The position numbers were made by a program, and so were the translations under genes. This document shows positions 1-12,084 of a stretch of DNA of 64,000 nt, in pieces (positions within the stretch are counted from its first letter, which is position 1; the number at the start of each line of letters is the position of its first letter). The DNA is from Cristatella mucedo (lineage: Eukaryota; Bryozoa; Phylactolaemata; Cristatellidae): contig WPIO01000004.1 in NCBI GenBank assembly GCA_009760855.2, positions 3,602,501 to 3,666,500 of the forward strand, read 5' to 3'. The notes under the pieces were generated by a model. It ran no database searches. It was not told the origin of the DNA and worked only from the letters and a program-made list of their open reading frames with translations.

Positions 1-271
1 TTATATTTATGCCTGTGGGCGTCTGCACGTTTTTCCTAGGGAGCACTAGTTAAGTGGCATGGACTCAGTCCATGTCCAGTCTCAGTCCAATGTTCGTGCT
101 TTCGTTGACAACTGAGAGCTGTGATAGGAGTGATCAAGCATTATCATAAGAAAACTTGGTCTTTGCAAGCTAGCTGGTTTAATGGCTATGTGATGCTATT
201 AAGATTGCTCGAGAAAGTCTGGTGTAAGTTTAAGTGGTCACAAGACGGCTCAGATCGTGATAAGCTCTCAC

Positions 272-442
272 CATTTTTTTCCCACTGGCCAATGCAAACG
301 AAACATAGTTGTTACTTCCGCTCCTGCTTGAGCTGCTCAGGATGGTAAAGTTGCCGTTTTGGTCGAGAGATGACACTGACCACGACACACTTGGGCAGTT
401 ATCACATGTGGTCGGCATGTAGAAGCCATCGATGCCGAGTGC
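272..442 (-). CDS. exon A, copy 3 (open)
   Basis: Acceptor CTTTATTTGCAG and donor ATG|GTGAGA, phase 0 on both sides, 57 codons. It reads ALGIDGFYMPTTCDN, CPSVSWSVSS, DQNGNFTILSSSSRSG and SNNYVSFALASGKKM. This is the only one of the three copies without a stop. With symmetrical phase, such exons can be duplicated without breaking the frame. The gene must continue beyond the left edge of the window. Confidence 0.62.
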
Positions 443-1511
443 CTGCAAATAAAGTAGAATGCACAGCATTCCACCACATCCAGCCGCCGTCGTCTGTTCG
501 CCAGCGTCTTGCTGCATATTGCTCAATGTCGTACAAGTAAGTCGCAAAGTCTGAGGCTGTGGTGGCGTCCTAGAGCAGTTTCCGCCATTCTTTCATGAAC
601 TAGGTCAAATGTTCTCAATGATTGGTTCAAGAATCGGTTGCAGCCATTGCCTTTGGCTAGGGCTGCCCCCTAACTTTTAGATCGATTTACTCCGACCCCT
701 GGCTAAATCAGGTGGCAACTGCACAAACAGACGGAAACTGAGATGAGTCATTGTGTGAGACTGTCGTTCAAAACTCCACGACTAAGCTTTTAGCCGCACT
801 GCCAAGATGCATTCGGTCAGCTGGCTGGTATAAAATATAAGGATCTCTCATTAAGGTAGAGCAGCTGTATTTGTGGGTCGCCATGTTTCCAGAGCGTCCC
901 CTTATTCTTTTCTTTCTGCAAAGAAGCTATCCTATTAAATGGACAATATTTGAGCTCAACCAGAAGTTTCAAAGGTGTAACTCGCTGACTACGTAACTTC
1001 CACGGAAGGCATTTCTTGAAAAGCAACTAGGTACAGCATAACTTCAATTAAAGACTTTCCCATGCTCACGTTAGAAGACCACTTGGGTTCTTGCCTCACA
1101 TTAATGTTAGAGTTGTCACTCAACTGTTCTCTCAAACGATGTAGATCAATAAAAACACTTACTTATTCGCGTCATTAGGTTCGTCTTATTTCAGAAAAAT
1201 AGCAAATGAATCAAAACTAAGTTCCGAAAAAATTACCCTAAAGGACTTGGAAAGAGTGTTAGTTGAGATTTAAAAACATTTTTATATACACTCACGAATC
1301 AGCCACCAAATCTAGTCTTTGGTCATATTCTCTTTATAAACTGCCTTTGTAGTGGCATTCGAAGACAAGCAAATCCTAGTAGAAGTGCTGGTGCTGCTTC
1401 TTTTATTAAGCCTCCCTGTTGTCATTCAATTTCCTACTGACATGTCAAATGGTTTCTGAAACCAGGCCATTGGCTGTAACTTAATCTGCAAGTTCTTGAA
1501 AATAACTAAAT
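443..1511. other. no recognised feature (intron-like)
   Basis: Only short, unsupported open frames on both strands; likely intron of the gene that owns the A exons. Confidence 0.4.
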
Positions 1512-2200
1512 ATTTAATAATAATAATATATTTTATATAGTGCCCTCAGAGAACTTATACTCTTTTAGGCACTTTAAATTTTCTGCAAAGGAAGCATGAT
1601 TGAATGGTTAGTGGTAGCACGCTCAATAAACAACAAGAATAACATAGTTAGGGGTGACATGCCAGGGTCAGCATGCAAGTATGGTTAGTGGCAGCATGCA
1701 TAGTGTCAGCACGTATAAGCACATAAAGGACGAATCGTAGGGACCCACTAAATGCTGTGATGCATAGATGCGTTTTTAGTTTTTTAAATGTGGAAAAGTC
1801 GGGAAATGTCATGACGGAAGTAGGAGTGAGTTCCAGGCTTTGGAAGTATACGAACTAACGACACGGTCTTCAAAATTTTTTAGGTTCGTAAGATTGAAAC
1901 AGCGAGTGGTAATGTGCTTAGCCTGGCGGGGAGTATATCTTATAGGTAGGCTGGAGCCAAAGAATGGAGAGACCTAAAAGTGAGTGACAGGGCCTTGAAA
2001 TTGATGTGTTGCTTGACTGGGAGCCAGTGCAAGTCGGTGAGAAGTGGTGTGATGTAGCAACATCGACGCTCACGACAGACAAGCCTGGCTGCAGAATTTT
2101 GCACGAGCTGTATTCGTTTTCACGGTCACAGAAGCAAGCTTTCAGGAGAGAGCAGCATGTCAGACCGCTGGGAAATATTGCAGCTCGAGATTTCAAGTTA
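1512..2200 (-). mobile_element. L2/CR1-type LINE family 1, 3' end
   Basis: It starts with the (TAA)n tail and the hallmark TGCCCTCAGAGAACT string (minus strand: AGTTCTCTGAGGGC), followed by the family 3' UTR (GTGACATG, CAGCATGC, TAAGCACATAAAGGACGAAT). It continues into the C-terminal reverse-transcriptase region as far as the segment opposite LHWLPVKQ. It is 5'-truncated and non-coding. Confidence 0.8.
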
Positions 2201-2734
2201 ACATATATGGCTGAGGAAACCCCTTCTTCTCTTCCCAGTCAGGACAAGTCTCACTGATCTGATAATTGATCTGGGTCTTACGAAATCTAATGCTGAGCTT
2301 CTGACATCTCGGTTTGAAGAGTAGAGCCTGATGGGTGAATGTGTGAAATTAACTGGTCAGAGAAAGCGTCAATAACTTTTTTCAATTTCTTAAATCAAAA
2401 AAAAGAGCTTGCTTGGGCAGACATTTCCCCAATCCTTTCAAGGCTTTTTGAATCACCTACAACCGTCTCGAATGGCACCCATTCGGAGACAGTTAAGAGT
2501 AAGTTCCAAGAAAATAGTGTCAAAACTAGTCCTAGAAATGATTATTTGCTTAGGGCAACTTTTAAAGATAATATGATTGAAATGGGATCTAAAGCTATGA
2601 GGAATCCCACCTAAAGTCAAGCAGTTGAAAAACCATTAGGAAAATTTGGCCAACCCAAAAATCAACTATAAGCAACATATCTAATAAAAGTACCTATCTG
2701 CGAATCACAAATGACTCGACCTGTTGGACCTTGG

Positions 2735-2945
2735 TGCATCGACGTACATGCTGCCACTAACCACACTTGCATGCTGACCGTGCATGTAACCTCTAACTGT
2801 GTTATTCATGCTGTTTATCAAGCATGATACCACTCATTACTCGATCCTGTTTCATATGCAGCCAATGTAAAGCACCTAGAAAGAGATTGAGTTCTCTGAG
2901 GGCGCCTTATTAAGTTTATTATTATTATTATTATTATATTACATT
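2735..2945 (+). mobile_element. LINE family 1, 3' end
   Basis: The 3' UTR (CATGCTGCCACTAACCACAC), then AAAGAGATTGAGTTCTCTGA and a (TTA)n tail. It is heavily 5'-truncated. Confidence 0.75.
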
Positions 2946-3330
2946 TTTCTTCTTTGTACATGCTTGTGACTTTGAAACAGCTTTATTTAAAGTTTAACAT
3001 TTTTCCCTGTAAATTTCATAACTCGGCTAATACTTAAAGAATCCAAGTGTAATTGTATATGAGGTCAGCTATGTTTGAAAAACAGTGCATAAGCTCATTT
3101 CTGATTTCCGGTAGATAGATTTATCTGTGGATGCCCATGCAAGCATACAATACAGCTCAAGGACGTTTACTCTTTAAGGATTGAAATGAAACCTTAGCGA
3201 CCTAATATTGTGCGAATCCTATTACCAGAAGCCAGGTCGGAATGACCGTTTGATAGGGCTCGATGAAACCATTGAAACTAATATTGCACTCACTAATTGA
3301 GATGAGGAATGAAAAAAACGGTGTTTTCAG

Positions 3331-3410
3331 CTTAATAATAATAACAATAATAATAATAATGCACTTGATAAAGCGCCCTCAGAGAACTCAATCTTTTTCT
3401 AGGCGCTTGT
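3331..3410 (-). mobile_element. LINE family 1, terminal scrap
   Basis: A (TAA)n tail followed by GCACTTGATAAAGCGCCCTC; only the last about 80 bases of the element remain. Confidence 0.7.
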
Positions 3411-3988
3411 CTTCACTTCAGTCTAGCTAAAGTTTGGCTTTAAAGAATAGCACTTTCTATAGTTTCGGAATGCAAACTATTTGCTTCTTCATAATCTTAT
3501 TTTTTATTGCTACACTCGTTCTTCCACTTTTAGTCACTATTTTAGTCCTTCCTTTTACGGTTGCTCGCTCGTACTTCATGACCATCTCGGCGGTGAGTTT
3601 TAGATAGTGTACGCTTAGGCTAAACGCTGCTCCCGAACGCACGAAAAGAGTCTGATTCGCGTAAAAACCACATGCTTCTGGTGCGAGTCTGTGCACGTTC
3701 CTCGCTCTGTCCGTCGCTAAGCACGCTGCCTACCAGGTCCGCTTGGCCGGCAAGCACGGCGGCTGTCAGGCAAACAGTTGCTAGTAGCCTTGACCTTGCG
3801 TCCATTCCACGTATCTCCACTCGAAGTCGAGGCGACGCCTACAGAGGAAGGTGAGCGGAATGTCAGGCTTCATCGAAATGCGGCGTCCTGGCGGGGCTAG
3901 GATAATAACAAAATTGTATAGCACCCTCAGATAACTGAATCTCGCTCGCTGTGCCGGAAGCAGCGAGACATGTCGGCATTTCCTGTAC

Positions 3989-4035
3989 GAGAGAGAGAGA
4001 GAGACAGAGATAGAGAGAAAGAGAGAGACAGAGAC

Positions 4036-4090
<55 letters not shown>

Positions 4091-4154
4091 GAGAGAGAGA
4101 CAGAGAGAGACAGAGCCAGAGACAGAGAGAGGGAGAGACAGAGAGAGACAGAGC
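3989..4154. repeat. imperfect (GA)n tract
   Basis: About 165 bases of GA with scattered C and T interruptions. The open frames across it (Arg/Glu or Ser/Leu repeats) are by-products. Confidence 0.9.
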
Positions 4155-4439
4155 CCTGGTTTTTCAGATTGGCTGACCACGCCGGGTTGCAGTGCATCTC
4201 GGCGAGAATATTCGTAGAACTTGAAAGGGGCTAGGGCCGTCTGCATGATGTACGTGAAGCCACTGCGTGCCCGAAGGCAAGCCGCAACGCTTCAGGGGAA
4301 GCCACTTTTAGCGTCGCCAGCTTGGTCAGACCGGATGCAAACTACGGCCTCGTCGGCAGGCTCATTGTTGGACGAGAGTGTTCAGCGGCGTCCGACAGCT
4401 CCCAGATTCAGTTTACGATGACTAATGCATTTCGGCTGA

Positions 4440-4790
4440 ATATTAAACGGTTTAGCATCGTAGTTGCCGCATTACACCACTTCTCACCCACTAGCACAAG
4501 CTCCTCACCAAGCAGCATATCAACTTCAAAATTAGGTGACTCACTTTTAGGTGACTCACTTCATCCTTTTGCTCCGCCCCACCTATCCGAACTGTTCCAG
4601 TCAGACCAGGTAGCGTACCACCCAGCTGCTCTTCTCTGACTCAAGTCGTTTAGCTGGACCTCGAATCATTTCTAAATCCAGTGAAGACCGAGCCTTTTCG
4701 TTCGTGCGCCCTTCAAGCCTGGAACTCCCTTCCCTCCGATTGACGTCACAACATCCCCCCTAACCCTAGACGAAATGTAAATAGATACTA
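4440..4790 (+). mobile_element. LINE family 1, degenerate 3' coding part
   Basis: Degenerate equivalent of the C-terminal RT region (HHFSPTST-like, then a diverged AWNSLP block at about 4720). The frame is broken and no tail is present. Confidence 0.5.
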
Positions 4791-4799
4791 ACAATGCAC

Positions 4800-7555
4800 C
4801 TGTTCTTCACGTGCTTTTCGGGTGCTTTTGAATCGAGCTGTGTGGGCTAATGCGTCCAAACACTGTACGTGCTATCACGAGGCACGCTTCTTCCACAGTA
4901 AATGTGGATTCCCTTAAAATAGATTGGGTGCTCGGATGGCGCTATACAAATTCATGTTGGATATTATCAATCGGATCCATTGATAGATAATCTCTACGGT
5001 CCTACCGAGAAAGCGTTTACGGTAAGTCTTTATAAATTTCAAGCGGTGATATTAAGCCAGCTTCTCACTGAGCTTCGGCCATTAATCTAACAACGAAGCA
5101 GCTTACTGCGAGAACTCAAACAGTAAGCTTAGGAGGTGCCAACACTTTGCTACAATCGCTGGAGCCCGGCCTCAGGATAACAGCGCCCAGGAGTCGAATT
5201 GCTTTTGCCTGGCCATTCACAAGTTATCAGTTAAAAACACGCACTGCTTGCTTAGCGTGACCTGAGTCAATGCTCCCAGTCTCATGTGATCGCTGAGCTC
5301 ACTCTGGCACGTCGCAAGGTAAAAGCGAAGGTAACAGAAAGTCGGGGTGAAGAGCGGGCGCACGCACGCAGCGGAAATCGGAAGTGGGATCAGAAGCTGG
5401 CGGCCTCCTCACTTTAGCGCATCTAAACTCGTCTCAGCCCACCTGACCTCGTCTCAGCGCCCGACCTCACCTCGTCGCAACGTCCACTCACCTGCTAGAG
5501 TTCGGCGCAGCGATTGCGTTGGGGCTCAACCTAGAAGTGCTGCGTAGCGAAGCATGACCTACCTTCATCCAGCCTCCACAAGACACCCAGCGATCTCGAG
5601 AAAGGTTGATCATGTGATCGACTGCCTATAGGAAGTAATACCTCAAGCTTGAGTGACTGAAAGGAGCGAAAGATTTTGCTGAGTAGGCTCCGCCTTAAAT
5701 TGACACGTACCTGTCCGACCGTGTCAGGTGGCAGTCGCGCCTCATCGTGCAGACTCTTTAGCTGCAGCTGCTGCAAGGCTTAGTGGGGTCCTTATCTGCT
5801 GCTCGCTTATAATTCTACTGCAGAGAGATTAGCCCATAGCCCTGACCTTGGCTGTCACTTCTTTGCTGAACACCAACTTTGTTTATCACTCAACTCCTCC
5901 TCCGCTCAGAATCAACTGTGACGATTTGTAAGCGTGACGCCTAACTTGGACAGCTACATCGCTGGCATCTGCCAATTAATTCCGTTGCACAAACTATAGA
6001 GGAACCAGACTCAACCTGACGGGAAACCTTTAAAGAACAACCGGAATGTTACTTCTGACTCTTAATTAGAGGTACCGCGATGCGAAAATCTCGGGTATTC
6101 TCATAATTTAAAAAAGTCAAATTTAAAATAGGCCGATACAAAAGTCTCATTTGTGTAGCTCAGAAGATCCTTGGTGGTTTACTCAAAGTTGTTGCAAAAG
6201 GAGTCGAAACTATTACCCAGGTCATGAATTGTTCGAACCTACGAAATTGGATGTTAAATTCGACAAAGGCTTGACATTTAGGAGTCATTCAGAGTGCCAC
6301 CTCTAAAGTTGGCTACCTTATTTTCATCTCTGTCCTGGATAGAAAAAGTGTTATCCCAATAATTATCTAACTTTTCTTTTTCGCTAAGCTAGACAGAATA
6401 GATATAGGCCCCTGTACTGGCTACCAAGTTAAGTCCTTAAGCGGCTACTGTATCTGCTGAATACGGCCGTAAGCTAGATCTGTAAGTAAGTCAAATTCAG
6501 TTTTGTGTCTATGTAAAGGAACTGAGATACTTTTTCTGGTGATCAGGGCATGCTAAAAAATAAAACTCTTACTTACGTAGGCCTATCGCGAAAAACTTAG
6601 CTCGAATCTGAGTGCGTAGCCTGGATTTTGGCCTGGCGGAATTGCATCGACTTTGAGGCTGGGCGCAAGCTCAAGGTCTTCTCCTCAATATCCGTCAAAA
6701 AAGGTTGCTTTAACTCGCCTAAAGACGTGTAATTTTAGCTTTTTCGAGCACCTGAAGTCTCTCGTTGAAGGCGATTCGTGCAGAAGCTTCTTCGGATGTT
6801 TTAATATTTTGTGACGCCCTGTAAGGTTTGACTCAGTCGGCTCGGCAAATTCCTTTAGTCCGGTCAAAAATAATTACTTCTTCGGCAACTCCAAAAATTA
6901 GGATCTGCTCCTTAAAGAATATGCGGAATATTTTGGAAATCGGCCATGAATGCACCCCCATTGTCCCAGCAGCCCGGTCGGGGCGGTGGAAGCAAATACT
7001 CTTAAGAGCCCAACCTATAAGCCTGTGTTAATCATTTGCCACTTACTCTAGCCCTATTCGCTGGTGACAGGACGTGGCTTCTTGATGCATCATCTCGCTC
7101 AGTGTGAAACTTTCAAGAGAGAAAACTGGCGATAGTGCAATGCATTGTGCATGTACCTAACACAGAAACGGTAAACATCGGCTGGAATTCGCTGACTGGC
7201 GTGTGAAGACTGCCCGAAGTCTCGGAGAAAATGAGCGGGAATGCGCTCAGGACAGAAATAAATACAATTTTAATAGGAGCGAACATTGTAGACTATATGA
7301 ATCACATTTAATTAAGCAGCTAAATTTGATACAGCTTTGGCGAGTATCAGCTGGAGATCAGGTTTGTGACTAATAATTATAATAACGAAATAAATAAGAC
7401 ACCTATATTGCCCCTCGGTGAAGTAAATTTATTTGCAGACACTTTACAAATGCTAGAAAGGAATTGGTGTCATTTGTTGTTTAGTGATAAAATGCACACT
7501 CCGAGCACGCGTTAGCACTCAAAGGATGCAAGGACAAAGCATGCAAGGACAGTTC
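4800..7555. other. no recognised feature
   Basis: About 2.7 kb with only short open frames. I see no repeat family shared with the rest of the window and no convincing exon. Confidence 0.4.
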
Positions 7556-7559
7556 GCAC

Positions 7560-7710
7560 TGACCCAAAAAATGATGCGTGAGAAGCGGTTGTAAGACATT
7601 TCCCCCTTAGATGTTTCCCCCCCCCCCCCCCCCGACATTCCCCCCCCCCGTGGACCCTAGGACATTTCCCCCGACATTCTCCTCCGGGGAAGGACATTTC
7701 CCCTATATTG
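7560..7710. repeat. C-rich block with GGACATTTCCCC-like units
   Basis: Repeated variants of GACATTTCCCC separated by runs of C up to 17 long. A G-rich block of the complementary motif lies at 8560-8640. Confidence 0.7.
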
Positions 7711-7734
7711 ATTAATGTATAACTAATAAATAAA

Positions 7735-7910
7735 TAAATCCTAGCTGATTAAACAGCCTCTTTTGTATAGCGACAGAAGAGCCTTTACGGCTATCACCAC
7801 CGCTTGCAGTGGCGATAAAGGATCGCCCCGCCGCAGGAATCGAACCCACGACCTCGGGACCGAGGCCGCGAAAGCAACCGCCTTACCTAGTGTGCCATCA
7901 CGGCTCACCT
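7735..7910 (-). mobile_element. tRNA-headed SINE, family 2
   Basis: On the minus strand: GTGATGGCACACTAGGTAAG head with an A-box-like start, a B-box-like GTGGGTTCGATTCCTGC, then GGCGATCCTTTATCGCCACT and AGGCTGTTTAATCAGCTAGG. Other copies are at 24.5 and 39.9 kb. Confidence 0.75.
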
Positions 7911-8267
7911 AACTAATACAGATATGCTCTATTAAAATAAAATCAACTCAGTATAATTGAAGGAATGGGTGGATTGGAAGGATGGTTTCTAATGGAGCTA
8001 TCGGCGGCGGCGGTTACGGCGGCAGCGTCGAGCTATACAGTTTGGTCCCGCAGAAATTAGGTCCCGCTCGACGCTGCCAGGTACGTGTTCGTACCCGTCA
8101 AAGCGGGCGCGCTTCGCTACGGCGTGCCGAGTTCCTAAAAATGAGCGATAAGCCTCAGAGGTCTACTGAGTATAACTCGACCTCAAGAGATCTAGTAATG
8201 CCCTAATACGCACTAATTAAAGCGTTGAATACGAGCAAGGGTGAATTTAGGCCGTGAAGGCGCAGCC

Positions 8268-8553
8268 CGCCCTAAACCCTAAAACCTAAACCCTAAACGC
8301 TAAAGCCTAAACCCTAAAAACCCTAAATTATAAACACTAAACCTTAAAACGCTAAACCCTATACCCTAAAAACCCCAATCCCAAAACTCTAAACCCTAAA
8401 ACCCTCAACTCTAAACCCTAAACCCTAAACGCTAAAGCCTAAACTTTAAAAAGCCTAAACCCTAAATTCTAAACCCTAAGCCCTAAATCCCTAAATTCTA
8501 AACTCAAACCCTAAACCCTAAATTCTAAACCTTAAAATCCTAAACCATATACC
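8268..8553. repeat. degenerate interstitial telomere-like repeat (CCCTAAA)n
   Basis: About 290 bases dominated by CCCTAAA heptamers with variants (CGCTAAA, GCCTAAA, CTCTAAA, CCCTAAAA). This is the plant-type heptamer, not the usual animal CCCTAA hexamer. Units are imperfect, so the array is old or of other origin. Confidence 0.75.
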
Positions 8554-8559
8554 AGAGGA

Positions 8560-8640
8560 AATGTCCTACCTCAGGGGGAATGTCGGGGGGGGGGGTATTT
8601 CCTGGGAAGGGGACGTCCAGGGGGATGTCCGTACGCAGTG
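8560..8640. repeat. G-rich block, inverted partner of 7560-7710
   Basis: Units such as GGAAATGTCC, GGGGGAATGTCGGGG and GGGGGATGTCC are the reverse complement of the C-rich block, about 0.85 kb away. Confidence 0.6.
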
Positions 8641-8724
8641 AGAAGCACACGGATTTTACCTGTTTTTTTGAACGTCTTTAGTCAGTGGTCAGTTGTCAAT
8701 TATAGTCAGTTGGGGCTGTGACGA

Positions 8725-8890
8725 AGCATGAGAATGAAGGGACCTAAAAGTGAGCGACGAAATCTTGAAATCAATGTTCTTGTTGAGAATCCCATGCAGA
8801 TCGGTGATAATGTAGCAGTTGTATTGTTTAACACAGACTGGCCCAGTGGCAGAAATTCGCACCAACTGTAAGCCCCCCCCCCCCGATTGC
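8725..8890 (-). mobile_element. LINE family 1 fragment
   Basis: On plus it reads AATGAAGGGACCTAAAAGTG, the same string as in the other minus-oriented LINE 1 copies (antisense of the LTFRSLHS codons). It is short and broken by a C run. Confidence 0.6.
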
Positions 8891-9107
8891 AGTGGCCCGG
8901 AGTCCAATAAGTAGGGAGCTACAGGAAATTGAGATGAGATGTCAGAATAATTCTCTTTAAAAGGTTTGCTACGCTGCGCTTCCTGCGAAGCTGAAGCTTC
9001 GCACCGAGAGCGCTGTTTCGCACCTCGAAATGCTGACTATTGAGAATGCCACGACGCACGCGCCTCGATTGACGTAGGAATTCCTGGAAAATCAGCTGCG
9101 TACGAGA

Positions 9108-9635
9108 TTACTGGTCGCTTAAGACCAGGTAACAGACGTGTGTCATCAGTAGCTGGGACTGCTCGTGGGCTGTAGCTAGGTGTTCTCTGTCTAGCTGACG
9201 GTGTGCAGGAGTTGGTTGATTTACAGTAGCTGACCAGCCCATCGAACGCTGCTGCCTAGCAACAAAGGAGCTCTGAAAAACCACGTACACCCGTAGCTGC
9301 ACAACTGTAAGCGTGCGAAAAACCAAGTTCTGAGCTTCTTGGAGATCCGTCAATGCACTATGGAACTGCGTAACTCTCAACACTGACCACTTTAGAACTG
9401 TCTCGGCGGAAATGGATTCGCCATTGAATAAGAGATTTTGAGGCGGCTCGCCGATAGCGCCTTCTAAAGCCTGTCTCCTTGGTGATAGCTCCCCGGAAAG
9501 TGGTCGCGAATAGCTCTGGAGGGGCAATTGGGCTGACATTGATGAAGCACCCTGCTTCTCGCTCGTCTGACGTGAAACTATACGGAACAACTCACAAAGC
9601 AGATAGCTGTTAGTCAGCTCAGACTGAGGGCGCAC
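9108..9635 (-). other. unidentified 175-codon open frame
   Basis: An open frame of 175 codons starting MRPQSELTNSYLL, with mixed non-repetitive composition (for example GESISAETVLKWSVLRV). I do not recognise it. There are no clear splice sites, signal peptide or membrane segment. It sits between LINE fragments and may be part of an unknown repeat or chance. Confidence 0.25.
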
Positions 9636-10134
9636 TTAATGAGCTACATAGTTTGAGAATTTGCACGGGCTCGACGTGACGCATGCCAACTGATTGGCAA
9701 TAATATAAAACACAATTTTAGCCTGCATATTCATAAAAATTTATTCAAATAGGAGAACTAGACCTTGTGAGGAATAAGTAAGTTTGTTAAATTAGGGATA
9801 TCACCATTCAGTCAGTGCAGACCTCGAGATTTGTGGTGCATAAAAACTGAAGGCGCGCTCTCCAAAGAATTTGATGCTGGTTAGGAGGATTTCTTAGCGA
9901 AAAGAATCTGGTCCCGTATAGTTCGAGAGGCCTGAGTAAATATTCCCGAAAGGTAAATCCAAACAGGATATCGAATGATTTAAATGTCAATTGCAGCGCC
10001 CTGAAATGGATTTCGTTCCTGATGACCGCCAGCAAAGGTCCGAGAGAAGTTTTTTTTAAGACTTACTGGGGACATTTATGGCACACAGTAACAACGGTTC
10101 TCGCTTGCCCCTGTTGCTATATTCGAGGTCAGAA

Positions 10135-11560
10135 TAATAATAATACATTTGTTATAGCGTCCACGGAGAACTCAATCTCTTTCTGGGCACTTGAAATTTT
10201 TTGTAAAGGAAGCATGATTGAATGGTTAGCAGTAGAATAGTAGCATGCCCAATGAACAACAAGCATAACATAGCTAGAGGTCACATGCACAGGTTCAGCA
10301 TGCGAATATGGTTAGTGGCAGTATGCATAGTGTCATGTGTCATCGTGAATGTCGCTACGCAAGTCTGAAGTGAGTTCTATGCTTTGGGAGCATAAGAACT
10401 AAAGGCACGATCTTAAAAGGATTTGAGGTTCGGACGAGGTATAGGTTAGCGATTAGATTCCGAAGAGCAAACGGTGCGATTCTTATCCTGGTGGGAGAGT
10501 AGATGTGATAGGTAGGCTGGAGCCAAAGAATGAAGAAACCTAAAAGTGAGTGACGGAACATTGAAGTCGATACGTTGCTTGACTGGGAGCTAATGCAGGT
10601 CAGCGCGAAGTGTTGTAATGTGGCGATTATGACTCTCACGACAGACAAGCCTAGCGGCAAAGTTTTGCATTATGTCAAAACCCTTGATTACACTGGCCAG
10701 TAGACCAGCAAACAGTGAGTTGCAGAAGTCAAGACGAGATGTCACAATTGCGTGGATCAATTTAGATACGGTATTCCTGTTTAAACAAGCCTCAAACTTT
10801 ATGTAGCCGAAAGTAGGCAGACGACTTCGGAGTTGATGTGGTCGTTTAATAAATGGTCACTTAGGAACATGACACCTAGATTTCGTGCAGACTCAACAGG
10901 AGATATGCTGGCAGAGCCGACTATGAGCGTTAATCTTTCCAATTTCTGAATCACACTTGGTTTGCCGATAACTAGTAGGTTGGTTTTATCCTCATTCAAG
11001 TTAAGAAAGTTTTCTGCCATTCATGTGCGGGTGTTGTTAATACATGCATTAAGGAAGTTGAAAGATTTCGACGTGCTGGGGGGGCTGGGAGGGATCCAAG
11101 CAAAGGTGCAACTGGATGTCATCTGCATTGAAGGGAAAGCCTGGATAGTGCCTGGCAATGACATAGGCAAGAAGGAGAGTATAAACCGTGAAAGAACCGG
11201 ACCAAGCACGGACCGCTGGATCCCCCATATTTCAGAGGTGCCACGGATGATCTTTTTCCATTCACATCAATACTATAGAGTCTCCCACTGAGATAGGACC
11301 TGAACCACTGCAGAGCAGTGCCAGTGATGCCCAGGCGAGATGAGGGGCGCTCGAGAAGGACTTGACGATCAAAAGCTGCCGAAAGATTGAGCGAAACAAG
11401 CAGAGATACTCTACATAAGTCTGCACTCCTAAGTAGGTTATTAAACACCCGAAGCAAAGCTGACTCTAAAGAGTGATTAGCTCTAAAAACTCGCCTCCGA
11501 TACCAAGCCGCAACATGCGTTCGCGGTCCGTTGCAGAATTCTCTTCCGGAAACCGAAGTT
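10135..11560 (-). mobile_element. LINE family 1, 5'-truncated with RT remnants
   Basis: Tail (TAA)n and 3' UTR at the low-coordinate end. Going up: C-terminal RT, then MAENFLNLNEDKTNLLV (about 11020) and RT core pieces NHSLESALLRVFNNLL, LNLSAAFD and LQWFRSYLSGRL (11.3-11.5 kb). Several frameshifts; the YADD box is lost. Not functional. Confidence 0.8.
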
Positions 11561-12084
11561 CTTGCCAACATCGTATACGGAAACCGATACAGGTAGGACC
11601 TGTTTAAAGCTTATCTGTTTAAATCTTATCTGTTGTTTGACGTTAGTGCGTAAGAAATTACATGCCTTTGGACACCTAAATGCTTATCGCTTCGGGCTGC
11701 TGGGTCTGCCACGCCGGCGGCAGCATTAGATACGAGGCACTGGTAACCTGGGTATTAGTTACGCTATCGCTCCTTTATCGTAGTTCAAATAGATTCCTAG
11801 ATGTTATTGCTGTTGCTGAGATCCGTGAATTTCGTATTAACAAAAGAATAGCAACCCGAAGCCTCCTCAGAGGGGCCGGGGCCGAGAGCTGAGATGCCGC
11901 TCGTTTGGCTGGAGCTTCGAGCTGAGTACCTGCTCGTTTGGTATTCCCTAGCATTGTCTCGAACCGCCCAGCGAATTCTCCCTCAAACGTTACTGTGCAT
12001 CTCTCTAGCTTAGAGGTCATCAGACTTGTTAAAACTCCGGTGGCCCAGCTTAACGCTTGTGTTTTGGAATCCTCGCTCAATGCA

